A stretch of 20,155 nucleotides of DNA, taken from positions 1-20,155 of the forward strand of contig JAGKXC010000043.1 in the NCBI GenBank assembly GCA_021151535.1, written 5' to 3'. The notes under the pieces are model-generated. The model worked only from the letters and a program-made list of their open reading frames with translations. It was not told where the DNA came from and did no database searches. The position numbers were made by a program, and so were the translations under genes. The DNA comes from Sphingobacteriia bacterium (GTDB lineage: Bacteria; Bacteroidota; Bacteroidia; NS11-12g; UBA955). How positions within the stretch are numbered: position 1 is the first letter of the stretch; each line of letters starts with the position of its first letter. Positions 1 through 7,622 of this stretch are shown one piece after another.

Positions 1-787
1 TGTATTCGATAATATCCACTTTAATGGAACCCACTCGGATGGCGGATTCAATTCTCACGGGAATATGATTTTCATCGTCGGTTACCCAAACAGTCATCGC
101 ATCTGAATTTTTGAAAACCCTATCAACAACCAATTGGGGTTTAATTTTGATACATTTTACTTTACCGATATCGGTTTTGATAGTTTCTCTTCCTTTGAAA
201 GTTACATTTAGGTTATACACTTTGTTATCCAAATAAACATTAATTGGGAATTGGGTACCATCAACTGCTGTTTTGTAGTTGAGATTACGCATGTAGTAGA
301 TAGCGGAAGCCACGTCTTGAGTATAAGCGGGGATTTTCAATTCTCCTTTGGTGTTGCGAAGTTTGGCATTTTCATGGTCGTAAATGGCCAAATCTTGGTT
401 GAAGTAACGGTCTTCGCGAACGGTTTTGGCGTAACGCAAAGGAGCTTGAGAGCCTTGATCTACCCAGCTTTCGAATTTATCTCTCACTTTATAGGCCCAT
501 TCAAAACTTTTTACGGTTTCACCTTCCACGCGGAGGTTGTAGGTATTTTTACTTCCGATGAGGGTAGACTGTGGGGCAACGTTCATGCTTACGATTCCAG
601 CGTTTACAGCGCCATAGTGAATGCGGTATTTTAGGAATTCACCGGGCTGATAAGCGTTGTTATTCATGGTGCGAAGCGCATTAACGGCATTTATATTGAG
701 TTCACCGTTATTGTTCCAAGATACTAATGAAAAAACCAGTGCCAGGGCAGCGGTAGGAATTGCGAAATGCAGAATTGATTTTTTCAT
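1..787 (-). CDS. DUF3108-like exported protein (partial, C-terminus off window)
   Basis: The minus-strand frame from the ATG at 785-787 is open without a stop to the left edge (262 codons). The protein starts with a Lys-Lys plus hydrophobic stretch (about residues 5-24) that fits a Sec signal peptide or an N-terminal membrane anchor. The mature part reads as mostly beta structure. It contains a YRIHYG-type opening (about residue 48), a segment with EWAYKVRDKFESWVD, and later TFKGRETIKTDIGKVKCIKIKP, which match my memory of DUF3108 proteins. These are periplasmic or envelope proteins of unknown role found in Bacteroidota and Proteobacteria. No catalytic motif is visible. It is divergent from selD with 143 bases between the two starts. 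The family call is from recognition only. The extent is certain except for the missing C-terminus. Confidence 0.8.
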   Translation of the reverse strand, partial: MKKSILHFAIPTAALALVFSLVSWNNNGELNINAVNALRTMNNNAYQPGEFLKYRIHYGAVNAGIVSMNVAPQSTLIGSKNTYNLRVEGETVKSFEWAYKVRDKFESWVDQGSQAPLRYAKTVREDRYFNQDLAIYDHENAKLRNTKGELKIPAYTQDVASAIYYMRNLNYKTAVDGTQFPINVYLDNKVYNLNVTFKGRETIKTDIGKVKCIKIKPQLVVDRVFKNSDAMTVWVTDDENHIPVRIESAIRVGSIKVDIIEY

Positions 788-912
788 GGCGATAATTGTT
801 ATTGTTTCTTCAATAACACAACAATTATGCAAATCCCCCAAATATGAAAAATTAATTTGCAAAAATTGCCAAACGGGGGAGGGAGTAAAATGTTTAAATG
901 ATTGATTTGGCG

Positions 913-920
913 TAGATTTG
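913..920 (+). promoter_or_regulatory. Possible selD promoter -7 element
   Basis: TAGATTTG matches the Bacteroidota -7 consensus TAnnTTTG and lies 10 bases before the selD ATG. No convincing TTTG -33 element is seen at the usual distance, so this is tentative. If it is used, the leader would be only a few bases long. Confidence 0.35.
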
Positions 921-930
921 ATTTTCAATT

Positions 931-1974
931 ATGGATTTAAAACCATTAACGCAATATGCCAAAGCTAGCGGCTGTGGATGCAAGATTCAACCAGCGATTT
1001 TATCGGAAATTTTACAAGGATTTACAGTTTCATCGGCAGATTTCCCGCAGTTGAAGGTAGGGAATCATTCTGGAGATGATTGTTCGGTTTGGGATTTGGG
1101 CAATGGCAGTTATTTGTTACAAACGGTTGATTTTTTTACGCCATTGGTTAATGATGCTTATACTTTTGGGAAAGCGGCGGCAACCAATGCGCTGAGTGAT
1201 ATTTGGGCGATGGGTGGTAAACCTATAATGGCCAATGCTGTGATGGGCTGGCCAGTAGATGTATTGCCAATTGCATTGGCCCGGGAGGTTTTACGCGGCG
1301 CCAAAGATGCTTGTTTTCAAGCAGGTGTGGCATTGGCTGGAGGACATTCCATTGACTCCCCAGAACCTATGTTTGGCTTGTCGGTAACGGGCTTGGTTCA
1401 GGATAAAAACTTGAAAACAAACTCTGGCGCCGCAAGTGGTGATATTTTGGTTTTAACAAAGCCTTTGGGTATCGGAATGCTGTCTGCAGCACATAAACGC
1501 ATGTTATCCAATAAAGAACAAGACAATGCGTTATTTCATTGGATCACCAAGCCCAATTCGGTGGGCGCAGAAATTGCAGAAATTGATGGCGTACATGCCA
1601 TTACGGATGTTACAGGCTTTGGATTTTTGGGCCACCTATTGGAACTCTGCGAAGCGTCACAATTGTCGGCGGAAGTGGAGTTTGCACAATTGCCGTTGAT
1701 TCCTGAGGCGGTAAACTTGGCGGCTCAGTTTGTATTGCCCGATAATGCTATGCGCAATTGGAATGCTTATCAAAATGAAATTGAGCTGAATGATCAGGCG
1801 GCTTTTCCATGGATCGTAGATCCACAAAGTAGTGGTGGTTTATTGATTGCTATGGATCCAAGTTGTTTGGAAGCGGTGAATCAAGTTATGGAGAAAACCG
1901 GCAATGGTATTTGTAAGGTAATTGGAACCTTGGGTGTAAAATCTGAGGCCAATAAGCGAATTTTGTTGAAGTAG
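931..1974 (+). CDS. selD: Selenide, water dikinase (selenophosphate synthetase)
   Basis: SelD makes selenophosphate from selenide and ATP (products AMP and phosphate). Selenophosphate is the selenium donor for selenocysteine tRNA or for 2-selenouridine in tRNA. The 347-residue length is normal. The N-terminal loop TQYAKASGCGCK holds the catalytic cysteine (Cys15, equivalent to E. coli Cys17) and the essential lysine (Lys18, E. coli Lys20). Further motifs are the metal/ATP-binding GDDCSVW (about 49-55), the DFFTPLVND segment (about 67-75), the AAATNALSDIWAMGG segment, AGGHSIDSPEPMFGLSV, and the C-terminal DPQSSGGLL. The catalytic position is Cys, not Sec, so no UGA readthrough is needed. It stands alone: neither selA/selB nor the selenouridine synthase mnmH is in the window, so which use it serves cannot be told. 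The ATG at 931 gives a family-standard N-terminus. Confidence 0.97.
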   Translation: MDLKPLTQYAKASGCGCKIQPAILSEILQGFTVSSADFPQLKVGNHSGDDCSVWDLGNGSYLLQTVDFFTPLVNDAYTFGKAAATNALSDIWAMGGKPIMANAVMGWPVDVLPIALAREVLRGAKDACFQAGVALAGGHSIDSPEPMFGLSVTGLVQDKNLKTNSGAASGDILVLTKPLGIGMLSAAHKRMLSNKEQDNALFHWITKPNSVGAEIAEIDGVHAITDVTGFGFLGHLLELCEASQLSAEVEFAQLPLIPEAVNLAAQFVLPDNAMRNWNAYQNEIELNDQAAFPWIVDPQSSGGLLIAMDPSCLEAVNQVMEKTGNGICKVIGTLGVKSEANKRILLK

Positions 1975-2061
1975 TTGGGGTGTTAAAAAAGATGGTGTAG
2001 CAGCGCTTAATTCAAGATGCGAAATAGGGTGAGGCTTTTATCGTGAATCGCCTGAAGCTGA

Positions 2062-2095
2062 AAACAAAAAAAGCACTGGAAAATCCAATGCTTTT
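2062..2095. terminator. Hairpin terminator between selD and the E1 beta gene
   Basis: The arms at 2069-2080 and 2084-2095 (AAAAGCAcTGGA / TCCAaTGCTTTT) form a 12-position stem with one mismatch and a 3-base loop. On the minus strand the hairpin is followed by a T-rich tract (complement of 2062-2071), so it fits best as the terminator of the 2117-3097 gene. On the plus strand TTTTAT follows, so it may also end selD transcripts. Confidence 0.75.
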
Positions 2096-2116
2096 ATCGG
2101 GTATAGTAAAATATTT

Positions 2117-3097
2117 TTAAGCTCTGTAAGTAACAGATTTTACCGCTTCTACAATTTTTCTAACATTTGGCAAATACGCATCAACGAAAGTTGGCGCATA
2201 AGGCAAACTGGTATCCAATGAAGTTACGCGGTGGATAGGGGCATCCAAATAATCGAATGCTCTGCGCTGCACAATATGGCTAATTTCTGAGCTGATGGAA
2301 GCCAAAGGCCAAGCTTCTTCAACGATTACCAAACGGTTGGTTTTCTTCACTGAAGCAATCACAGTATCGTAATCAATCGGTCTAACGGTTCTTAAATCAA
2401 TCAATTCTGCGCTAATTCCATCTTTTACTAATTCAGCAACAGCATCGTGGCAACGCAACATCATTTTACCAAAGCTAACGATAGTAACGTCTGAGCCTTC
2501 TTGTACCACACTCGCTTTGCCAATTGGAATCAAATATTCTTCTTCTGGAACTTCTCCTTTGAAACCATACATTTGTTCACTTTCCATGAAAATAACTGGA
2601 TTCTCGTCGCGGATAGCACTTTTTAACAAACCTTTTGCATCAGCAGGATTCGAAGGAACAATTACTTTCAAACCTGGCGTGTTGGCATACCAGTTCTCAT
2701 AGTTTTGAGAGTGCTGTTGCGCCAATTGACCTGCGCTACCGGTAGGACCGCGGAAAACCATTGGACAAGTGTACTGACCGTTACTCATGCTATTCATTTT
2801 CGCAGCAGAGTTGATCACCTGATCAATTGCAACCAATGAAAAGTTGAAGGTCATAAATTCACAAATCGGTCTTAAGCCATTTGCGGCAGCGCCAACAGCG
2901 ATACCAGCAAAACCTAACTCAGCGATTGGTGTATCGATGATACGCTTTGCTCCGAATTCGGCCAACATACCTTGGCTAACTTTATAAGCACCATTGTATT
3001 CGGCAACTTCTTCGCCCAAAAGGAATACACGCTCATCACGACGCATTTCCTCGCTCATGGCTTCGCGTAATGCTTCACGGAATTGAATTTCTCTCAT
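2117..3097 (-). CDS. pdhB: Pyruvate (2-oxoacid) dehydrogenase E1 component, beta subunit
   Basis: This is the beta subunit of the alpha2beta2 thiamine-diphosphate E1 enzyme that decarboxylates pyruvate (or a branched-chain 2-oxoacid) and transfers the acyl group to E2 lipoate in the cytosol. The 326-residue length is typical. Residues 52-62 (RIIDTPIAELG) contain the conserved Glu60 that activates the ThDP aminopyrimidine. FRGPTGSAGQLAQQHSQ (about 115-131) contains His129, equivalent to the active-site histidine of human E1 beta. The C-terminal transketolase domain shows DLRTVRPID and IVEEAW. The alpha subunit is not adjacent, as often happens in Bacteroidota. Similarity favours a pyruvate enzyme, but the substrate cannot be proved without E1 alpha and E2. 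A promoter-like element lies at 3120-3154 and a terminator at 2062-2095, so it looks monocistronic. Confidence 0.93.
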   Translation of the reverse strand: MREIQFREALREAMSEEMRRDERVFLLGEEVAEYNGAYKVSQGMLAEFGAKRIIDTPIAELGFAGIAVGAAANGLRPICEFMTFNFSLVAIDQVINSAAKMNSMSNGQYTCPMVFRGPTGSAGQLAQQHSQNYENWYANTPGLKVIVPSNPADAKGLLKSAIRDENPVIFMESEQMYGFKGEVPEEEYLIPIGKASVVQEGSDVTIVSFGKMMLRCHDAVAELVKDGISAELIDLRTVRPIDYDTVIASVKKTNRLVIVEEAWPLASISSEISHIVQRRAFDYLDAPIHRVTSLDTSLPYAPTFVDAYLPNVRKIVEAVKSVTYRA

Positions 3098-3119
3098 GAT
3101 TTCAATAAGAATTGAAGCG

Positions 3120-3154
3120 CAAAAATAATGGTTTTCTTTGAAATGCTTAACAAA
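3120..3154 (-). promoter_or_regulatory. Promoter of the E1 beta gene
   Basis: Read on the minus strand, TTTG (3151-3154), a 23-base spacer and TATTTTTG (3120-3127) fit the Bacteroidota pattern TTG-N(17-23)-TAnnTTTG. The -7 element is 22 bases from the ATG at 3095-3097. Confidence 0.6.
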
Positions 3155-3173
3155 TCAATTGCTTGTGTAAGTT

Positions 3174-3740
3174 TTATTTCAAACGTCTACTCAAGATATC
3201 GTCGATAAAAGTAAATAACTGCCTCGGACCCATTTTTCGCCATAGTAATTCATCCAATTGTCCGCCAAAATTCAAGTAATAATCGATGTGGTACTGTTGA
3301 AACTCTTCCACAACATGTTCTCGGAAATTAATCATTGCAATCCAACCTTCTTCTACATCTTGAAACCATTCTTCGTAATAAGAATCGTCAGAAGCATGGA
3401 AGTTCATCACATTTTCGCCCAGAAGCACAAACTTGTTAATGCCTTCAGCCATCATCACTTCAAGAACTTCGCGTTTGAGGTTCATGATGTCGTTATATAA
3501 GGCATCATTCCATTCTCCGATCATTTCAATAATAGCAAATTTATCTTGGTAATCAGCGAATAAAATCTTGATATACAGCGTATTAGATCCAAAATGATCC
3601 CATTGGGGATGAATCAAATAATTATAAACTGTTTTATCATAGTAGAACTCACTGTACTCACGATTAAAAAATGGCGAACGCTCGTCTTCGGCAGCGCTAT
3701 ACTGATTAATCCAAGCAAAATGAGGTTCTAAATCGTGCAT
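3174..3740 (-). CDS. Conserved-looking protein of unknown function (188 aa)
   Basis: I do not recognise a named domain. The protein starts with MHDLEPHFAWINQYSAAEDERSPF, is acidic, and is unusually rich in aromatic residues (many Tyr, Phe and Trp). It has no signal peptide or membrane segment, so it should be cytosolic. A middle part (about residues 85-125) alternates hydrophobic and charged residues as in a helix-strand Rossmann-like fold, with NKFVLLGENVMNFHASDDSYYEEWFQDVEEGW as its most distinctive stretch. The ATG at 3738-3740 is preceded by a strong Bacteroidota -7 element (3800-3807), which supports both the gene and the start. It is divergent from the flippase and upstream of E1 beta on the same strand, with a promoter between, so no functional link is implied. 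It resembles uncharacterised Bacteroidota proteins, but this is memory only. Confidence 0.85.
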   Translation of the reverse strand: MHDLEPHFAWINQYSAAEDERSPFFNREYSEFYYDKTVYNYLIHPQWDHFGSNTLYIKILFADYQDKFAIIEMIGEWNDALYNDIMNLKREVLEVMMAEGINKFVLLGENVMNFHASDDSYYEEWFQDVEEGWIAMINFREHVVEEFQQYHIDYYLNFGGQLDELLWRKMGPRQLFTFIDDILSRRLK

Positions 3741-3799
3741 AATATGGAGCTTTTGCGGTTTAATGCTGCCAATTGGCTACAGAAAATGCAATTTCGCTG

Positions 3800-3807
3800 C
3801 AAAGATA
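3800..3807 (-). promoter_or_regulatory. Promoter -7 element for the 188-aa protein
   Basis: TATCTTTG followed by CAGC on the minus strand is a textbook Bacteroidota -7 element, 59 bases upstream of the ATG at 3738-3740. The -33 region is not clear. Confidence 0.6.
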
Positions 3808-3836
3808 CATGCACAATTTCAGGTTGAGTAATGGGG

Positions 3837-3867
3837 TTTTAAATTGTTACTCGAAATTGTACCTTTG
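3837..3867 (+). promoter_or_regulatory. Promoter abutting the flippase start codon
   Basis: TTTT (3837-3840), a 19-base spacer and TACCTTTG (3860-3867) match the Bacteroidota promoter pattern with one change in the -33 box. The -7 element ends only two bases before the ATG at 3870, so the transcript would begin at or just inside the start codon. Either the mRNA is leaderless or this element is not the real promoter. Confidence 0.5.
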
Positions 3868-3869
3868 AA

Positions 3870-5609
3870 ATGTTGTCGCAGCACAAATCATTCATAAAAA
3901 ATCTATTTTGGTTGCAGTTTCTGAACTGGCTTATCAAGCCTATTTGGATCTTGTTAATTGAAAGGGAAGTCCAGTTACAATTGGGCGATTTGGGCTATGG
4001 TGAATACGCCGTACACCTCAATTTAGGGACCTTATTTGCTGTTCTGCTAGATGCAGGAATCAACACATATATCTCTCGAGAAATTTCGGTGAAAGGCAAA
4101 TTATGGGATCTAAAAAGGATCTTGTATTTGCGTTTAGGATTGGGCGGCGCTTATGTGGCGGCGGTTTTTCTGTTCGCCTTTTTTCAAGGGCAAATTAGTT
4201 ATTCCATTCTGCTGATGGTAGTTGTAAATCAATTGCTTGCAGCTTCAACGTTGTTATTTCGGGCAATTTTACAGGGCAAACACAAATTCGTTTGGGATAG
4301 CATACTCAGTGTTACAGATCGTTTTGTAGCCATCTTTACCTTAATTTTCGTATTCGGTTTACTGGGCGATGGGTTACAAGTTCAATCAAAAAAAATTGAA
4401 ACAATTGGGGTTGAAGCGGTAAATACAGATGTTACCAATTCGGCTGTTGCCAATTCGGAAATTTCTCAGTCCTCAACTTTAGTTTCCTCAAAAATAGTTG
4501 CCAACGGATCAACAGAGGATTCTCATTCAGATTCGCTGGCAATTTTAAAGGCCACAGGCGATCAAATTACCCATAAAAATGCCCTTTTAGAATCAAGTAT
4601 TCTTAAGTTTTTATTGGCTCAAATGGCGGGTTATTTGGTGGCTGTATTGCTGGCAATAGTATTTGTTTGGCGTTCAAAAAATACGGATGATACAATTGAG
4701 GAAATAGGTCCAAACGAATTTCAACCGTGGCTTAGTTTAACAGATTGGTTGAAGCAAATGGGCTGGTATGTGGCTATGGGCTTGGCCATGAGTGCGTTTA
4801 CCCGATTAGATGTTCAGATGTTGCAGTGGTTTACCACCGATGTGGCCAAAGATCCAAGTTTTCATGGTGCAATTCCTGCAACTGCCGGCTTTACCGAAAA
4901 TGGTTTATATGCAAAAGGTTTTCGATTGTTGGATGCAGCTTTGATTTTTAGCTCAATGCTATCGGTTCAATTGTTACCTATGTTTAGTCGTAAATATGCC
5001 ATAAAGGAATCTCTTCAAGATTTGGTGTGGTTGAGTTTTAGAATTGTTTTGGTTGTTGGGATGATAGCCGTTTTCGTGGCTTATTTTTACGGAAAAGACT
5101 TAATGCAATTGTTTTATCATTTGCAATTTGATGCTGAAGCACATAATGTGGGCATGCTGTTTTTTGGTTTTATGTTGGCTTTTATGGCCATGAGTTCGGT
5201 GCATGTTTTTGGAACATTGTTAACTGCAATGGGAGAAGTAAAATGGCTTACTGGCTTAGCTTTTATCTCATTGATATTGAATATTTTGGTAAATTTTCTG
5301 CAAATACCACAACTGGGGGCCTTTGGTGCGGTTGAAGCTTGCATCTCCACCCAATGGTTTTTTGCTATTGCATGTATTTGGCGGGCAAATAAAAGAAAGG
5401 GATTTGATTGGACATGGAAACAATGGGAGTTCTTGATTTTTACCATCCTAATTTTCGCCAGCGTTTTCACTGTTATGAAACTCGGCTTTCCCTATTCTGA
5501 TTTGCTCATTGCACTTCCAATGACAATATTAATTGCCTTATTTCCTACTATATTGATTGGCTTTTCTCAAGAGATAAAGGCTGTAAAATCGCGGATTTTC
5601 GGGCGATAG
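3870..5609 (+). CDS. Wzx-like polysaccharide/oligosaccharide flippase family protein
   Basis: This 579-residue inner-membrane protein has about 12-14 hydrophobic segments and the layout of MOP-superfamily flippases, which move undecaprenyl-linked sugars across the membrane. The N-terminus has the polar-then-hydrophobic helix NLFWLQFLNWLIKPIWILLIER, then LGDLGYGEYAVHLNLGTLFAVLLDAGINTYISREIS (about 38-72), the usual Wzx start in Bacteroidota. The odd part is a polar Ser/Thr/Asn-rich stretch at about residues 167-243 between TM5 and TM6, where relatives usually have a short loop. It also makes the protein longer than usual (about 480-500). Its neighbours give no glycan substrate. The ATG at 3870 is the only good start, since the next in-frame Met is at residue 116. 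The gene converges on the methyltransferase with a 10-base gap and no clear terminator. Confidence 0.85.
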   Translation: MLSQHKSFIKNLFWLQFLNWLIKPIWILLIEREVQLQLGDLGYGEYAVHLNLGTLFAVLLDAGINTYISREISVKGKLWDLKRILYLRLGLGGAYVAAVFLFAFFQGQISYSILLMVVVNQLLAASTLLFRAILQGKHKFVWDSILSVTDRFVAIFTLIFVFGLLGDGLQVQSKKIETIGVEAVNTDVTNSAVANSEISQSSTLVSSKIVANGSTEDSHSDSLAILKATGDQITHKNALLESSILKFLLAQMAGYLVAVLLAIVFVWRSKNTDDTIEEIGPNEFQPWLSLTDWLKQMGWYVAMGLAMSAFTRLDVQMLQWFTTDVAKDPSFHGAIPATAGFTENGLYAKGFRLLDAALIFSSMLSVQLLPMFSRKYAIKESLQDLVWLSFRIVLVVGMIAVFVAYFYGKDLMQLFYHLQFDAEAHNVGMLFFGFMLAFMAMSSVHVFGTLLTAMGEVKWLTGLAFISLILNILVNFLQIPQLGAFGAVEACISTQWFFAIACIWRANKRKGFDWTWKQWEFLIFTILIFASVFTVMKLGFPYSDLLIALPMTILIALFPTILIGFSQEIKAVKSRIFGR

Positions 5610-5619
5610 GGATTAAACT

Positions 5620-6237
5620 TTACGAATTCTTCTCGCCTATAAATCTTATTACTGAACCTTTTCCGCAATGACAATCACCTTCGTTTAAGTCGATGATTTC
5701 TTCTTCCAAGTAAAGTACATGGAAATTTGGGAATTCCTCTAAGATATCTTCTTTAGAAACCAACATGCTTAATTCTTTAGGACCGCCAACTCCGGGATAT
5801 TGCGCCTGATAGGCAAGGTGATTTTTGGAGAAGGCTTCAAAAATGATGAGCCCCTTTTCTTTCAGCCAGTTTGCTGCTTGGAGATGCACTTTTTTGCGCG
5901 TGGCATCATCAAAATGGGCATAAATGAACACGGCGCCATCAGCGGAGTTGTCGGGATATTCGGCGCTGCCTCCATCTACCACCTGATATTCAATCGCACA
6001 CCCTCTGTCGGCAGCCAACTTTTCCGCCTTCCTTTTCCCTTCTACGCTCTGGTCAAATGCCTTCGCCAACATCCCTGTCTCCCCTGCAAATACCGCATTC
6101 CTTCCTTCACCCTCCGCTGGGAAAATAATTATATCGCCCTGCTTGAAACGATAAATTTGGTTCTTAAAAAATTCATTTGGCGCTATACCGTAAGCGTAAT
6201 TTTCTAAACTGTATCGATTATCCCAGAATTCTTTCAT
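5620..6237 (-). CDS. Class I SAM-dependent methyltransferase (TehB/thiopurine-methyltransferase-like)
   Basis: This 205-residue cytosolic methyltransferase begins with FWDNRYSLENYAYGIAPNEFF, the typical N-terminus of the TehB/TPMT-like group. Motif I is DIIIFPAEGEGRNAVF (about 35-50), with the acidic SAM-ribose position at AFD (60-62), then GGSAEYPDNSADGAVFIYAHF (motifs II-III region) and a C-terminal HCGKGSVIRFIG. Family members methylate small soft nucleophiles such as tellurite, selenite or thiols, or have unknown substrates. The substrate here is not deducible. It is divergent from sulfide:quinone oxidoreductase over 133 bases that contain a CRP/FNR-like palindrome, so shared control with sulfur chemistry is possible. 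A near-consensus -7 element on its strand is at 6281-6288 (TTAGTTTG). Confidence 0.85.
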   Translation of the reverse strand: MKEFWDNRYSLENYAYGIAPNEFFKNQIYRFKQGDIIIFPAEGEGRNAVFAGETGMLAKAFDQSVEGKRKAEKLAADRGCAIEYQVVDGGSAEYPDNSADGAVFIYAHFDDATRKKVHLQAANWLKEKGLIIFEAFSKNHLAYQAQYPGVGGPKELSMLVSKEDILEEFPNFHVLYLEEEIIDLNEGDCHCGKGSVIRFIGEKNS

Positions 6238-6297
6238 TATATTTTATCTCTAAAAATAATTCAATATGCGAAATTAGCCGCAAACTAATTCTTGTCG

Positions 6298-6313
6298 TGT
6301 GATATATGTCACT
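6298..6313. promoter_or_regulatory. CRP/FNR-family type palindromic site
   Basis: TGTGA-N6-TCACT matches the CRP-family consensus TGTGA-N6-TCACA at 9 of 10 half-site positions. It lies in the 133-base divergent region between the methyltransferase and sulfide:quinone oxidoreductase starts. Its centre is 65 bases upstream of the oxidoreductase ATG. A weak -7-like TATCCCTTTG at 6328-6337 would put the site near -40, the usual activator position. For the methyltransferase it would overlap the -33 region. The regulator itself is not in the window. Confidence 0.5.
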
Positions 6314-6370
6314 GTGTAATTCCTTAGTATCCCTTTGTTTTGTGTGAGACCCCTAAATAATTGACTCTCT

Positions 6371-7567
6371 ATGAATATCAAAAAACAAATTTTAATCATT
6401 GGCGGCGGAAATGCTGGTATAAGTTTGGCTTCACAACTTCATATTGCAAATAAAAACTTACAAATTGCCATCATTGAACCGTCTGAAAAACATTATTATC
6501 AACCTGCATGGACGTTAGTTGGGGCAGGTGTTTTCGATCCCAAGAAAACAGAAAGAGAAATGGTTTCTGTGATGCCAGATTTTGTGGATTGGATAAAAGA
6601 TAAAGCTGTGGGCTTTGAACCTGAGAACAACAAAGTTATACTGGCTGGTGGGGCAATTGTGGAATATGACTTCTTGGTGGTTGCACCGGGTATCCAAATT
6701 GATTGGAGCGCAATTAAAGGGTTAAAAGAAAATCTGGGTAAGAATGGTGTATGTAGCAATTATGATTTCAAAACAGCAAGTTATACTTGGGAATGCTTGC
6801 AAAACACAAAGAAAGGCAAAGCGATTTTTACCAATCCACATACTCCCGTTAAATGCGGAGGCGCACCCCATAAAATTCTGTATTTAACTGCAGATTATAT
6901 GAGAAAACAAGGTCGTGAAAATGATGTTAAATTGGAATATTGGAGTGGCGGTGGCAGATTATTTGGTGTAGAGCGTTATGAGAAAACTTTATTAAAAGTG
7001 GTGGAGCGCGGACATATAGATTTGCATTTTCAAGTAAAATTGGAAGAAATTGATGGAGAAAATAAACGCGCTAAGTTTGTGGGTTTTGGTGAGAAGAACA
7101 AAGGCGAAGAAACTTGGGTAGATTATGAAATGATTCACGTTGCACCTCCGCAAAGTGCTCCTGATTTCATTAAAAATAGTAGCTTGGCCAATACTGCTGG
7201 TTGGTTAGAAGTGGATCAATATACGCTTCAACATGTGCGGTATTATAACATTTTTGGATTGGGAGATGCTGCAGGATTGCCCACTGCAAAAACGGGTGCA
7301 GCAATCAGAAAGCAAGTTCCTGTGTTGGTAAAAAACATGTTATCTTTGATTGACGGTGGCGCTATGGTGGCTCAGTATAACGGCTATTCCTCTTGTCCGT
7401 TAATTACCGGTTATGGCAAATTGGTGATGGCTGAATTTGATTATCAAAACAATCCCCAAGAAACATTTCCGTTTGATCAATCAAAGGAAAGATGGAGTAT
7501 GTATATTTTGAAACGTTATATCCTTCCTTGGTTGTATTGGCATAAGATTTTACCAGGGAAAATGTAA
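6371..7567 (+). CDS. sqr: Sulfide:quinone oxidoreductase, type II (SQRDL-like)
   Basis: This FAD flavoprotein oxidises sulfide and passes electrons to quinone at the membrane, forming persulfide or polysulfide. The 398-residue protein has an N-terminal FAD-binding ILIIGGGNAGISLA (8-20), then IEPSEKHYYQPAWTLVGAG (35-53). The two redox cysteines are in TPVKCGGAP (Cys162) and YSSCPLITGY (Cys342), matching the two essential cysteines of human SQRDL. NIFGLGDAAGLPTAKTGAA (293-311) is the second FAD motif. The C-terminal ETFPFDQSKERWSMYILKRYILPWLYWHKILPGK closely resembles the animal mitochondrial enzyme and would act as a membrane-docking helix. The gene is single, with no persulfide dioxygenase or rhodanese beside it. 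A strong bidirectional terminator follows at 7589-7618. Confidence 0.93.
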   Translation: MNIKKQILIIGGGNAGISLASQLHIANKNLQIAIIEPSEKHYYQPAWTLVGAGVFDPKKTEREMVSVMPDFVDWIKDKAVGFEPENNKVILAGGAIVEYDFLVVAPGIQIDWSAIKGLKENLGKNGVCSNYDFKTASYTWECLQNTKKGKAIFTNPHTPVKCGGAPHKILYLTADYMRKQGRENDVKLEYWSGGGRLFGVERYEKTLLKVVERGHIDLHFQVKLEEIDGENKRAKFVGFGEKNKGEETWVDYEMIHVAPPQSAPDFIKNSSLANTAGWLEVDQYTLQHVRYYNIFGLGDAAGLPTAKTGAAIRKQVPVLVKNMLSLIDGGAMVAQYNGYSSCPLITGYGKLVMAEFDYQNNPQETFPFDQSKERWSMYILKRYILPWLYWHKILPGKM

Positions 7568-7588
7568 TGAACCAAAAATTATCCCAAT

Positions 7589-7618
7589 AAAAAAATCCCG
7601 CCACCCGCGGGATTTTTT
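7589..7618. terminator. Bidirectional rho-independent terminator
   Basis: The stem TCCCGC/GCGGGA (7596-7601 / 7607-7612) has a 5-base loop. It is flanked by an A-run (7589-7595) and a T-run (7613-7618) that also pair. It ends the plus-strand sqr gene and the minus-strand gene that stops at 7623. Confidence 0.92.
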
Positions 7619-7622
7619 ATTA

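Noticed and set aside
251..634. 127-codon plus-strand open frame
   Set aside because: It lies antisense to the DUF3108-like gene, which has a signal peptide and family features and accounts for the whole region.
973..984. Selenocysteine codon in SelD
   Set aside because: The catalytic position is encoded as an ordinary cysteine (TGT). No in-frame TGA occurs there.
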